A stretch of DNA of 64,000 nt, from NCBI GenBank assembly GCA_027943335.1, contig BSBK01008852.1, forward strand, positions 1 through 64,000, written 5' to 3'. A program made the position numbers and the translations under genes. Each line of letters starts with the position of its first letter. Positions within the stretch are counted from its first letter, which is position 1. Shown piece after piece: positions 12,181 to 24,562 of this stretch. This DNA comes from Chamaecyparis obtusa. Its lineage: Eukaryota; Streptophyta; Pinopsida; Cupressales; Cupressaceae. The notes under the pieces are model-generated. The model saw only the letters and a program-made list of their open reading frames with translations. It ran no database searches and was not told the DNA's origin.

Positions 12181-13500
12181 AACATTACATTTTACTGAAT
12201 CCTACATGTCTTATGAATCTTCTAATTTTTGTTTTTAGATATGCTCTTTCATCATGGAATTTACAAAACATTATTGATTTTCTACTTTAGAAGTTATTAT
12301 ATTTCTTCTTAGTTATATTTACCAAAATCATGTGTTAATAATAGCTTGTTTCATTTCATGTTACTTTCATTTACTCAACACTCTCACATATTAAATAATA
12401 AGGGTTTGAAATATATTTCCTAATTATAAATCATTTTTATAATATTTTATCCATATTTCGAGTTGTTATCTAATGACATTTAAAAAAATGTATTGGAATG
12501 TATAGATCTCATAAAATCTTTGGTAGATAATGATAATTGTCAAGATGATAGTGAAATGAATCACACCTAGATACCTCTCCTAGGAAAATAATCAATACTT
12601 ATATCAATGGTCTCTCTAGTGGAAATGCAATATTAAAGAGTAATAGTGGATCGTCTTCTCATAAAGGTACTGTTGGAAGAGGGACAAAGTAAACATGCCA
12701 ATTTTAGTATATATGTTAGTCTATACTCCCTTTATTCTCCATGAACATATCATAGTCATAAAATTATTTTGAGACAAGATGATGTTAAGCATTTTATTCA
12801 AGATTAATCTTCTAAGATAATATTAAGTAGGATGAAGCTTTAGATGAGAGTACCTCTTCCTAACCTAGCAATGTGGACATGAATAATAATCATAGGACTA
12901 AGAATATCCCTACAATGATCAATCATCCTCCACCTATTCATCCATACACAACAAGTTTTAATGAAGTCTATAATAAAGATCATCCCCCTTCCTTACAAAT
13001 ATTTCTAGCACAAGCAATAAAATCTACACCTCCTAAGAATCATTTGAAATTAGAAAAAATAATCTTTTGGAGACTTAATATGACAAAAGAATTACACCCC
13101 TCATTGACATTTTCAAATGAATCCTAAACTAAAAAGCAATGGTACATGTTGCATTTTTCATCATAGATATTATTGTCTCTTTCTAATTGCATTGAAATTA
13201 AAAATAATTATGCAAGATTTACATGATAGATCTCTTATTCATATTACACTAGAATCTCATACTTTCTCTCAATCCCAAAGTAGTCGCTTAGTAGTCCCTC
13301 CAACTACTATGTTTCTCTATATAATGTGACATTAGTACCTTTACCTTATTTGGGGCTCTTTGCCATGCATGGTGGTGCAATTTAATGTGCAATAGTACTT
13401 GAGTGCAAACATAAAATCCTTCTTATCAACTATTTTCATTCTTTGGGGACAAGAATAGTGATTCAATCCTCTATTGTTCTAAGGATCCAGTTTCCCTTTG
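12181..13500. other. AT-rich intergenic DNA, no gene seen
   Basis: No feature could be supported. The frames at 12873-13127 and 13117-13329 are short, low-complexity and unlike any family recognised. Confidence 0.5.
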
Positions 13501-14570
13501 TTGAGTGTAGACGTCCAAAATTGCCCTTTATCACTTTATTAAATTCATACTAACATAACCTTGTAACTAATTAAATTTTTATTTAATTAATTAATTATGC
13601 CTAATAATATAATTAATTTTATTTAATTAATTATATTATTCCCCTCTTTATCCTAATAATATAATTAAGTTTAATTAACTAATTACATTATTCCCTCCTA
13701 GCCTATATTCAAATAGTTTTTATTATTATTTGGATATTCCCCCATTTTTCCTAATCCTATTATTTAATTAATTTAAAATTAATTAAATCTAATCCTATCC
13801 TAAATCTCCTAGCCTAAAACTCATCTTGTCACCCTAGAGTCTATTTATTAATTAATCCTTGTATAATTAAGATAATGTCATTATTCCTACAATCATTAGT
13901 ATTTTTCATAATTTTTAATTTGTCTCACACATGTGTGAGTACATCCCTCAAATTTAAACCCGCCAATCCTCCATAAATAACTAACCTCCTCTTACACATT
14001 TGTTCCCCATAACCACCTTGAGCCACTCAACTCTTACACTTGTTTCCTACTTGACATTTATTTCCCATCCACCCAAGATTGGTCACACATGTGTGAGAAA
14101 CACATCGTCTTGCACGAACAACTAACCTTGCCTACATGGCCTCAACCTCATCAATCCAAATGAATCCTAGCCCTCAAATTCAACTTTTAATCTCAACCAT
14201 CCATTTACCTCAAATTATTATAAATAGGAGTCTCTCCTTGTGCATTTCATCACTCCATCAATTGCATCATTATCATGCTAAAACCACTCTAGAGTTATTA
14301 GTGTTTTTTAGTTGTAATCTTAGCATTCACTTAGCATTCCATATCGTCTCTAAATATTATATAATGTTTAGCATAACTAGAATCATGTTATAGTTAGTTA
14401 TTTTTGGTATTTAAATCCATTAGTTTGCATACCTTCCATTCTCATATAAGTCCATCTAGCATTTAGGATTCATTTGAGCATCATTTAGTTGTGTTTGGAG
14501 AGAAAACACCCACATAAAAACAAAAATGACAAAATCAATGGAGTAGGGTGCTTCCATTCCACTCAATTGG
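13501..14570 (+). mobile_element. Possible degraded LTR
   Basis: A TG-starting text resembling an LTR start (tgttgagtgtagacgtcc near 13500) is followed by very AT-rich (taatta)n-like DNA and a TATA-like element at about 14219-14226 (ttataaatag context). No matching second LTR, primer site or target duplication was found, so the identification is tentative. A perfect 16-bp palindrome containing cacatgtg lies near 13924-13939, and a 14-bp version recurs near 14082-14095. Confidence 0.3.
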
Positions 14571-14930
14571 AGGTATGATTTCAATTTTTTAGTTCATGCA
14601 TTGTTTTATGTTCATTTGTATTTGCTAATAAAAAATTATAACCATATACATTGAGTTTTTTATTTTATAACATGACATCATTTATTGCATAAAATTATTT
14701 GTTCTTTTTTATAAATCTCTGTTTGTTAGGAGGCATGAATCCTTTATTACAACCTCTTCCTTACTTTATATCACATGTCTATTATAGATGACCTCTCACT
14801 TGATGTCTAAAGTGTGTTTTCCTTCACTTGTAATCCCCTTACCTATTAATAGGGAAGGTGTGTATTCTTGGTCTCATTCCCCACTCTTACTTAAAGAGGT
14901 TATGCTTGTTAAAGATCTCCTCTTGGAATA
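14571..14930. other. Intergenic DNA, nothing recognised
   Basis: AT-rich stretch between the possible LTR and the second copy of repeat A. Confidence 0.5.
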
Positions 14931-16653
14931 GATGTATTTAAGAAAATATATCTTCCTCCTTTCATTATGCATCCCTCGAAAGGATCCATTTTTACTTTTT
15001 ACAAGATATCTTTTCACCACTATCCCTTCCTTGCTGCAAAAGAGCTATGCAATCTTTGGCTTGGATTTCACATACATTGATTCTTAAAGAATATCCCCTT
15101 GGTGATATAAGGCATATAAGTGGCCTCCTTATTCTTATATTATTGGATTTTGTTCAACAGATAATGTTCTTTTCTCGGTTATCCTTATTCAAATATTGTA
15201 GGATTTCCTTATGAATAGCCCGTGTCTTGTTTTATTATCCTTATTAAAAATCTTGAGGATGATTTGACAAGAATATCACAACTTTCTAAACTATTTAACT
15301 CCCCTTGCACCATATTTTGTAGAAATCCTTGTAGAAAATGCCTTTCTTTGTTATCCTTGGCATTGATTTTTAGGATGTGTTGACTAGCATACACAAATCA
15401 CTAGTTTATTTGAATCTCCTTGAGGTCATTTTTAGGATGGGTTGGCTATAATAACACAAATTGATAGAATATTTTACTTTCCTTGCACCAAATCTTAGGA
15501 TGGGTATAACTAGTGTAACACAACTTTCTAGACTATTTCAACTCTCCCTCTTAGTTTAACTCATGTTGTCTTGTAGAATTTGTTCTCTTTTATGGATCAC
15601 CTAGAATAACATGGCTTACTTTCCCATGGAATCCATGTTCCCTTTCCCTTTCCACATGAGCCAACAACATAACACATAACACTATTTGGTTGGATTATAG
15701 TTGTTATCTCATCACTTGATGTATTCTTTTTCTCTTTCCCTATGACCACTTGTCCTCTTGAAATAAAACTTTGAAAATAATAGTAACAATTGAGGCTTTT
15801 TGGTCTTTGTGGTCTCTTCAACTAGTTGACTTGAGGCCTTTATTTTTTGAACTAACCCATTTTGTGTGTATTTTGTTTTTTTCCTTCATTTACTGTTATC
15901 TTGTTTTGCATTATTTTGTGTGCCTTGCATGTGATTGCATGAGATATAATCCTATAATTGGGAGATTTTTCCCTTGAATTTAGTGATCCATTACCTCTTT
16001 TTACTTTAGTTCCCAAATTTTGATCTCTCTCTCTCTCTCTCTTCCATGAGTTTGCATATAGAGTCATACTGCCACTAAAGTGGGAGCTAAATTTAGCATC
16101 ATTAGTTGTATCTTTATAGAATTTACACCCCTTTTGGACCCTAGCTTTAGTGTGTCCCATTGTATCTCTTATTCTAGCCTATTAATAGTGGATATATGAC
16201 TAATCTAATGCCATATGTTTTTTATGGTGAAGAGGATTGATATCTCACACTGAGGGCATTGGTCTCCTATTTATTTTCTTTTATTGGTAAGTCAATAATA
16301 ACTAGAAGTTCCCTTTAATGTTAAACAATTCTTTGGAGCATCTTTGATCCACCAACTCGAGTCAAAATATGAATATGTTAGTTTCAAGTTCGTACAAGTT
16401 ATTCATCCATCTTAGTGTCTCAATATGACCATTGGATGTTGACATAATTCATGAAAGATCTTGAAAACCATATATAAGAGCATTCTTTCAATTCATTTTC
16501 ACTCAAGATCAAATAATCACCATCCAATATATTGAAGCATTCAAAGTGTTTTTTCATCTTGCAATATTCTTCACAACTTTAGATATAGGCATTATGGAGA
16601 AAAAAGTTACAAAAACCATCATACAAGCATGTCTTTGTGGTTCATCTCCTTTA
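14931..16653. repeat. Dispersed repeat A, copy 2
   Basis: Matches 1-1795 with indels. It ends exactly where an RLK kinase fragment begins near 16654, which marks a rearrangement junction. Confidence 0.8.
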
Positions 16654-16654
16654 A

Positions 16655-16948
16655 GGTATTTTATTGCTGGAGCTTTTTACAAGGAGGCGGCCAACTAATA
16701 TCATGTTTATAGAAGGACTGACTCTTACAAAATGGGTAAGCATGAATTTTCCAGATGACATAGCAAAGGTGGTGGATTACAATCTACTTCGAAATGTGAA
16801 TGAATTAGACACATCAATGGTGCTAGATTGTCTTGTACAAATTTTACAAGTAGGGTTGGTCTGCACAAATAAATCTCTACTACAGCATCCCAGTATGAAA
16901 GATGTTGTCATGAAATTAAACAATATTAAACATACATGGTTTTCTTAA
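16655..16948 (+). pseudogene. RLK 3' fragment (end of kinase domain)
   Basis: This fragment corresponds to the last 95 or so residues of the RLK family, from the kinase subdomain IX-X text ILLLELFTRR to the stop codon. Unlike the two larger copies it is open throughout, and it has a Leu codon where the gene at 4490-7675 has its premature TAG. It has no upstream exon, LRRs or start and is joined on the left to repeat A, so it cannot encode a receptor. The 3' flank beyond it is conserved with the other copies. Confidence 0.88.
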
Positions 16949-17960
16949 CTTCTCAACAAGTCTTTAATATAATAAAGATTGTTGAAAAACCAATCAATTA
17001 AATAAAGATTTTGTTGAAAACCAATCAATTAAATAAAAAATTATTTAAATGAATAGACATGATTCTAAAATAAATATTTGTTGGAATCAATCATATGGGT
17101 ATCCTTATTTTTTGAATATATTTTCTTTAACTGAATATTTCTAAAGCTTCTTCTAATATAATTGACATATATAATTTTGTTTTTATTTAATTTTTCCTTT
17201 CCAAAATGAAAGGTCCACATTCCATCTCTATAAATTTGATGAAGATAAAAGTTCATTCTTAAACCGTGTTTGGAAAATTACCATTTTTTTTCTCTCATCT
17301 TTCACTATCTTGTTAAATCTCAACTGTGTTAATGATAATACATGTTCAATTCTTGCAAAATTTGATCAAATGTAGCTATGGATGAATTGCTCCAACTAAT
17401 ATATTTTTTAATGCTGACTTTTGAGGGAGAATTAATATTTAAAAGTAGTTTCTAGACAAGATTTGTATCTTTCCTTTTGTAATTATTATAGTTGTTTTGT
17501 TGTAACTTTTGCAGTTCTTTAGCCAGACTTTGATTCGATGGTTTTTTTTTTTTTAATTTTCTATTATTTAGTCTCGCTCTTTATAAACATGTTATTTTAA
17601 TTAGAAAATATATAGTTAAATTTTTTGAGGGTGTTATATATCATTGTTAGAATTTGGATTGTTATTGTTGACTTCTTATTTTGAGTTTGTATTATAATGG
17701 TGAAGTCACTTTGTTAACCTTCATTTATCATTATGAACATATATTGAGCTGCATATTTTCCTCATGTACTTATATTTACAAGCAAATATACCAATATTTC
17801 ATACACCTACCTTGATATTGTTATCACCCATCCAAATGTGACCATTTGCATGTCAACTCTTTGGTCCTAGATTTAATCTTTACCTTTTAAAAATTAAATA
17901 TAAATTTTAGATGAATGCCCCCTTTAATTTCATCTCCTAAGCAAACAAAGTATAATATGT
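16949..17960. other. RLK 3' flank, third copy
   Basis: Diverged match to the flanks of the other two RLK copies, including the poly(A)-signal region, the aagatttgtatctttcc text and a T-tract near 17544-17557. No gene. Confidence 0.65.
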
Positions 17961-19390
17961 TTTACAAAAAATAGTGCTTGTGTTCAAATGCATTTATCAA
18001 TATTCATTTACACATCCAAAATTAAGTAGTCCTTTCTCATTCTAGAGCATCAATTTAATATAGATTTCTGAAAAACTAATGAATAAAAAAATGCCTTTGG
18101 TTAATCGGAGTGAACTTTAGAAACCCTAATTAATAAATATCAATACAATAGTGTTAAGTTTTTTGGAGTTTTATTTTTGGCTCCATTTTGTCCCTTTTTA
18201 TTTTCTATCCCTCTAAGTCATACAAATTCCTAGGCTTCGTCGTGGCTAATCCATATGGGTCTCTTTCAAGCAAGAAGTTGTTCCTTCAATGGAAGTGTCT
18301 CATCATGTCATTATTGCAATAGATATTATTGTTGATTAAGCTCATAAGGAGTAGGAACTCATCACTTCTAGGTCTCATTTTTACATAGGAGTTCTCTTTT
18401 AAAGTTCTTGTTTTGATTTGCTTGTTTTCTTTCTTACTAATTTTTTGAAAGATTAGTCCTTGAAATCATCAGGTTATTCTCTATCTATTTACTTAGGTAC
18501 ATCCCACATCATAAAATAAAAGAACAAAATTAAATATGACCAAATTTATGTAAACACGTGTGTAAAATTTTGATATCAAACTAGATGATTATATTGGGCA
18601 TTATATTCTATAGAATAAAATGTCTCATTGAAGTGCAAGGTAAAACATTATTATGGTTATCCATTTTGTAATTTCCTCCAATAAAAATCTATTGTTACTT
18701 TCAAGGGAGGTACAAAAAGGATGCAACCATTGGAAAACTATGCGAAGAAAGCTTGTAATATGAACTTAAATTGAAAGTTATTGCAAATCTAAAACAAAAG
18801 ATAAACCCTTAATAAAGTGATTGCAAATTCAAAATAAGAAGAGCAAAATCATTATAAAAGAAACATGATATTTATTTGGAGAAACATTTTCAAGGAAATA
18901 ATCCACCATAGAAAGAAAGGAAATTATATTATGAATTCAAATGAAGTTTACAACGACAATGTATGTTTTTCTAAGCCCCTTCAAAATATGATAGAATTTT
19001 GCTATCCTACAGACTGAACTAGACTGGATCACAAACTATAGATCAATGCCTAAATTTATAACAAAAAATTAGAGGATCAATGTACCATTGTTGTATCACA
19101 AAAAATTGGGCAACAAACCAAATAGAAAAACTCATAATAATCTCCCACAATAGCATCTTATGTATGCTTCTTACAACTATCATAGTGCATCTAGATAATT
19201 TTGGCATCCTTGAACCTTGTATAGGATTATTTTTCATAAATATTTGTCATAAGAACACATAAATATTTTAATAACCATCATAATAAAACTACTTACAACT
19301 CTTAATAAGCATCCAAGCACCTCAAAATAAGATATTCCAAATGGGAGACTAGTTATTTTGTCATTTTCCCACCGCACAAATAGTATAAGT
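17961..19390. other. AT-rich intergenic DNA, no gene seen
   Basis: No coding region, transposon ends or RNA gene recognised. The overlapping opposite-strand frames at 19043-19262 are short and unlike any known family. Confidence 0.5.
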
Positions 19391-19394
19391 AACA

Positions 19395-20225
19395 TTTAGT
19401 ATTATAAGGCACCGAGAGGGGGGAGGGAGGCAGTGCATTCACAGGTCTGAATCTTTTAACAATAATTATCCACAAGATCAAACATGCAAATGATAATATA
19501 ACATAGAAGCATAGTAAATAAAAAATTCACAAACAATGAACACAAGACACAAGATTTTTCCCATGGAAACCCTTGTTGTAGGGAGAAAATCACATGTGGG
19601 AATGATGCCCACAAATTTCACTAGTGCACAAATGAAATTTTCCCTGTTCGGAGAAATTAAAAAACCCTTATGAGGTTATACCTGGTTAAGAGTATTTATA
19701 GCCTTATTAGAAGGTACAAAAGTCTTGTCAAAGACTACTCAGTTAAGTGATTTCAAACTCGTTTTGAGAGTCACCTTGTAAGAGGATTTATACTTTAGAT
19801 CATGTTAGAGATCCTTCTCACTTTATTAGGAGTGACCTTGTTAAAATATTTTACCCACAAACATGTTAGGGCTTGTCTTGAGATAGATCTAGGAATGAAT
19901 GCTTTGATTATGACACTTGTTTTACATGTCCACTTCAATTCTGATCATAGTGCCACCTGAACATCCAAATCTCCTTCCTTCAACATTACATGATCATAAC
20001 CACCTATTGCATCATCACATCAACCCTAAAAATCAATTTCAATCTTATTTATAAAACATTTTCTCAAAGTTAGCCTTTTTCCAAAAAATGTTTTACCCAC
20101 CAACATAAAAATCAAATTTGATCACGCTAAAATACATTGGTAAAATCAATAAAGTCAACACAACATTAATCAACTCATAAATAAAACATTTACTAACTCT
20201 AAATTGACTAGTTGGTTGATCCAGC
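19395..20225 (-). mobile_element. Degraded LTR related to the LTRs at 41929 and 48539
   Basis: The order of landmarks resembles the LTRs of the element at 41929-49574: a G-rich run near its left edge, a segment on the pattern of gaaaacccttgttg, then several spaced aggag/cctt-type phrases. Identity is low. Clear TG/CA ends and a target duplication were not found, so boundaries are approximate and the orientation is inferred from the related element. Confidence 0.4.
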
Positions 20226-21191
20226 CAAACTCACTCTACCTGTCTCCTGTTCTTATTGCTAGTGCCGCTTCAATGCTTAATAACTCATGGTATTCTTCAA
20301 TCCAACTATTACAGTCATAGATGTAGTTAAATATACCTCTGTAGATGATTGATGCTTGTAAAAGAGTTGTTTCTTTGTCATTAGTTTTGTTAAAGTCATA
20401 TTGATTGTCAAAGTCATTTAGTAAAGAAAATAAGTTCGTCGGTAAAGGAAGAGATAATTTTGGTAAAGGGAATAAGGAACGAGCACTGAGCAATTACTAA
20501 ACCGAGAGCATGTTCATGTTACTGAGCAGAACAAAATGTATTACCGAGGCGCACAAGCCGACATAGCAGATACATTGGACCTGGACTCTGAGTATAGAAT
20601 GTTTTATAGATCTCGAGGAGATTGTTTGATAAAGCATTGGAGATTTAAACATCATGAGTTTGCATGATTACAAGGTAAGATCCATGAATGAAAATTAACT
20701 ATAATATATGCAATGGAGATCTAACTATTGGTAGCACCGTTTAAGGAGAGGATTCTAAAATGTTTCCATCACTTCTAGATCGAGTATAAATGGATTAGAG
20801 TATGAAGATAACAGTATGTAAGAGAGAGAGAAAGTGATGATCAGTCAGAGATAAGTGTGAAGGTGATGAGAAGAGTAGCCATTGAGTAACAACGAAGTTT
20901 AAGGGCAGAGTGTGAATGTGATTCAAAATTGAAGCTACCGAGTACAAAAGTTGAATTGTGAGTGGAATACAGTATGAAGTAAATTGATATTGAGCATATT
21001 GAGGCTGATAGGCATATGTTGATGCAAGCATTATAGATAGTTTTTGTTACTGATTATTGTGTAATCAAAATTGTAAAAGCTCTTAACCGAGTAGTCCCTA
21101 ATAGGTCTTAAATTGTAAATCTTTTCACTGGGTACATCTCTTAGATTAGAGTGGTAAAATCCTTTAGCCAAGTAGATTGAATAAGTCTTTA
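20226..21191. mobile_element. Probable LTR-type remnant abutting the RLK pseudogene
   Basis: This DNA replaces the promoter, 5' UTR and signal-peptide region that the RLK gene at 4490 has. Its last 150 bp have short phrases spaced in the style of retrotransposon LTR leader regions. No protein domain or paired LTR was found. The minus-strand frame at 20236-20493 is not recognised. Confidence 0.35.
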
Positions 21192-24100
21192 TTATTCTGA
21201 TCAACAAGCTGTGATTGGTTTCTCTCTGTTGATCCATACAATGCTTTGTTCGATTGGTCTCTGAACCAAAGCTTTTGCAATTGAACTGGTGTTACCTGTT
21301 CTTCTCGGCAATAGCGTGTTGTTTCATTGAATCTCACAGGTAAGGGATTACTCGACCCCATCTCTCCATTACTTGGAAACCTTTCCTTCCTTAGAGCACT
21401 TGATCTAAAAAATAACAGCTTGCAAGGACATATTCAATTTCAAATTGGAAACCTATTTTGTTTGAAAAGGCTTGGATTGTCTTATAACAATTTGGAAGGT
21501 CACATTCTATCCTCTCTAGGAGGTTGCCGTTCTTTACAATCTCTCAGGCTGCCATTTAACAATTTAAGTGGAAGCATTCCCTCTGGATTTAGTCTTCTTT
21601 CAAAATTAGAAACCATGTCAATTGTAGTTAACCAATTAACAGGTAGTGTCCCACCTTTCATAGGCAACATGTCCTCCTTAACTATAATAGAATTGGGTGA
21701 AAACAGGTTCTAAGGTAGCATTCCTGTTGAATTGGGTATGCTTAGTCGTCTTAACTGGCTTAATCTTCACACCAGTAGCTTAACAGGGTTGATTCCTATT
21801 GCCCTTTCCAATTGCACTCAGCTGTATATGCTGCAATTATATCAAAACAACTTAATTGGCCCAATTCCCTGGGAGCTTGGCAGGCTATCAGAGCTGGAAG
21901 CAGTGTATTTGTGGGGAATTCAACTTAGTGGAGAAATACCCACCTCAGTGGGTAATTGGACTCAGCTCCAAGTGCTTTATCTGGAGCGCAACAAACTGAG
22001 AGGCGCAGTGCCCCTGGTTTTTGGGAAGATGAAGAAGCTGCAACGGTTTGTTTTGTGGCAGAACCATTTTGTGAGTGGAGGCAGTGGTTTGCCTATTTTA
22101 ACTGCGTTGACAAATTGTTCCAACCTGGAAGATCTTCAGTTGGGCTTAAATTATTTCACTGGCATATTGCCCAATTCAGTTGGGCACCTGTCCAATTCAC
22201 TCTCCGTTCTTTCATTGAATACAAATGGATTTGTGGGAAACATACCTGATGAGATTGGTAACCTCACAAACTTGGCAACATTGATCCTGTAAGCAAACCA
22301 CTTAAATGGTTCCATTCCATCTACACTCGGTAAAATGTCAAATCTGGAGAGGATATTTCTGGACAAAAATGATTTAGATGGAGGAATTCCAGAAAGTTTC
22401 GGGCTATAAAAAAGGCTTGGATTGTTGTCAGTAAGTGAAAACATGCTTTCAGGGACAATTCCAGAGAGTCTTGGCGACCTCCCACAGTTACGAGAGCTTT
22501 TTCTTCATCACAATAACCTTTCAGGGGAAATACCTGCTAGTTTAGGGAGATGCCAAACTTTGGCAAAGCTGGACTTGGCTTACAACCAACTTACAAGAAA
22601 TATACCTCCTGAAGTGGCAGGTCTTCAGAATATGAACTTGTATTTCAATTTTTCTAAGAACTTATTGCAAGGCTCAATTTTGGATGTTAGCAAAATGGTT
22701 ATGGTATTAGCTATAGATTTATCTCACAATCACTTCTCTACTGGCATTCCAAGTGCTCTGGCAAGCTGCACGGCTTTAGAATATCTAAATCTTTCTTGAA
22801 ATGCATTTGAAGGCCCGATTCCAGAATCTCTGACAACACTTAAATACCTTCAAGACATGGACTTTTCTTGCAACAATTTGTTAGGTACGATACCAATGGC
22901 TTTTCGAGACATGAAAATGCTTCGCCATCTAAATCTATCTTCAAACAGGTTGACCGGAGAGGTTCCAAGGGGAGGAGTTTTCTCAGATCTTGACACCTCA
23001 ACAGTTGCAGGAAATCTTGGCCTCTGTGGTGCATGGATAAATTTACCACCGTGCTCTAATTTCAAATCCAAGCACAAAGGGCTATCAGTCTCCCATAAGG
23101 TAATAATTGCTGTTCTGATCAACATTGTAATATTAATCATGTGCTTTCTATTGCTTGCATCTTGCTACAAATGGGGATATAAGAGGCAGACCATCCTTCT
23201 AACAATGTAGAATAGAGTGCCTCTAGTGAAACTGACAATGTAGATCAGACTCCAGAGTACCCTTGATCTACATGTACATCCCATAAGGATTTCATATGAA
23301 GAAGTTGTGAGTTCCACAGATGGCTTTGATGAGGGAAATCTACTAGGGAGGGGTGGATTTGGATCAGTTTATAAAGGAATTCTGAGTAATGGGAGACATA
23401 TTGCTGTCAAAGTCCTTAATTTCCAAGATCAAAATGCCCAAAAAAGTTTTATCACAGAATGCAATGCACTAAAAAGAGTTCAACACCGCAATGTGATTAA
23501 AATTATAACAGTCTGTTCCAACCCCGTTCTTAAAGCTTTGGTTCTTCCATTCATGCCAAATGGAAGTTTAGATAGGTGGTTGTACTCTGATTGAGATGAA
23601 TGCAAACTAAATTTAAATGATAGATTAAAAATAGCACTAGGGATAGCTTAGGGAATGGAGTATCTACATCATTATTGTTTTGTGCAAGTGATACATTGTG
23701 ACTTGAAACCAAGTAATTTGTTAATGGGGATGATAACACTCCATATATATAGCACACTTTGGCATCACAAAAGTGGTTTTTGGGAACTCCCTTGATTCAT
23801 TGACTTCCACAAATGCACTTCAAGGATCGTTTGGTTACATGCCACCAAGTACTTGTTTGAGTCATTCTAATCTCCATATTGCACTGAATTCATTTTATAT
23901 ATTGCATCATTACATAAAATATTAACGAAAGTACTATATTGCAGAATATGCAATTGGTGTAAAGGTTGGGACAAAAGGAGATATATATAGTTATGGTATT
24001 GTATTGCTGGAGCTTTTTACGAGGAGGAAGCCAACTGATATCATGTTTATAGAAGGATTGACTCTTACAAAATGGGTAAGCATGAATTTTCTAGATGACA

Positions 24101-24302
24101 TACCAGAAGTGATGGATTACTCCCTACTTAGAAACGTGAATGAATTAGACACATCAATGGTGTTGGAATGTCTTATACAAATCTTACAAGTAGGGTTGGT
24201 TTGTATAAGTACATCTCCACTACAGCGTCCCATATGAAAGAAGTTTTAATGAAATTAAATGATATAAAGTATTGTTTTCCCAGTTTGTCAACAACTCATT
24301 AA
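21192..24302 (+). pseudogene. LRR receptor-like kinase pseudogene (paralog of 4490-7675)
   Basis: Close paralog of the upstream RLK gene, recognisable from the LRR N-terminal cap to the kinase C-terminus. It lacks the start codon and signal peptide. An early deletion of about 10 bp near 21221 breaks the cap. In-frame stops include those at 21282 (TGA for Trp), 21312, 21711, 22290, 22407, 22797, 23592 and about 23648. Frameshifts occur near 23200, 23730 and 24230. The intron (23849-23944, 96 bp) keeps GT...AG. The kinase retains the glycine loop and HCDLKPSN text but reads a damaged DFG region. At the position of the other gene's premature stop it has a Leu codon. Much of the LRR region is nearly identical to the first copy, so the duplication is not ancient, but function is clearly lost. 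Confidence 0.95.
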
Positions 24303-24562
24303 TATAGTAAAGATTGTTGAAAAACAAACACAATTAATTATATTTGTTGTAATCAATCATATCATGATCATTCTTATTTTTTAAATATATTTTCTTAATT
24401 TGATATGTAAATGTTTTCAAAATGTACTCTGAAAATATTATTCAGATATCAGGTTTTGTTTTGTTTAATTTCTCATTTCTACAGTAAAAGATCGAAATCA
24501 TCATCCTTGTAAATCTGATGAAGATAAAAGTACATTTTTAACATATCTCAATTATTAGTGAT
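24303..24562. other. RLK 3' flank, left of copia insertion
   Basis: Matches 7676-8060 without the hairpin insertion. The copia element is inserted within it; the flank resumes at 32739. Confidence 0.8.

Noticed and set aside
13924..14095. Paired cacacatgtgtg palindromes as operator sites
   Set aside because: Short palindromes in AT-rich repeat DNA with no linked gene; regulatory meaning cannot be supported.
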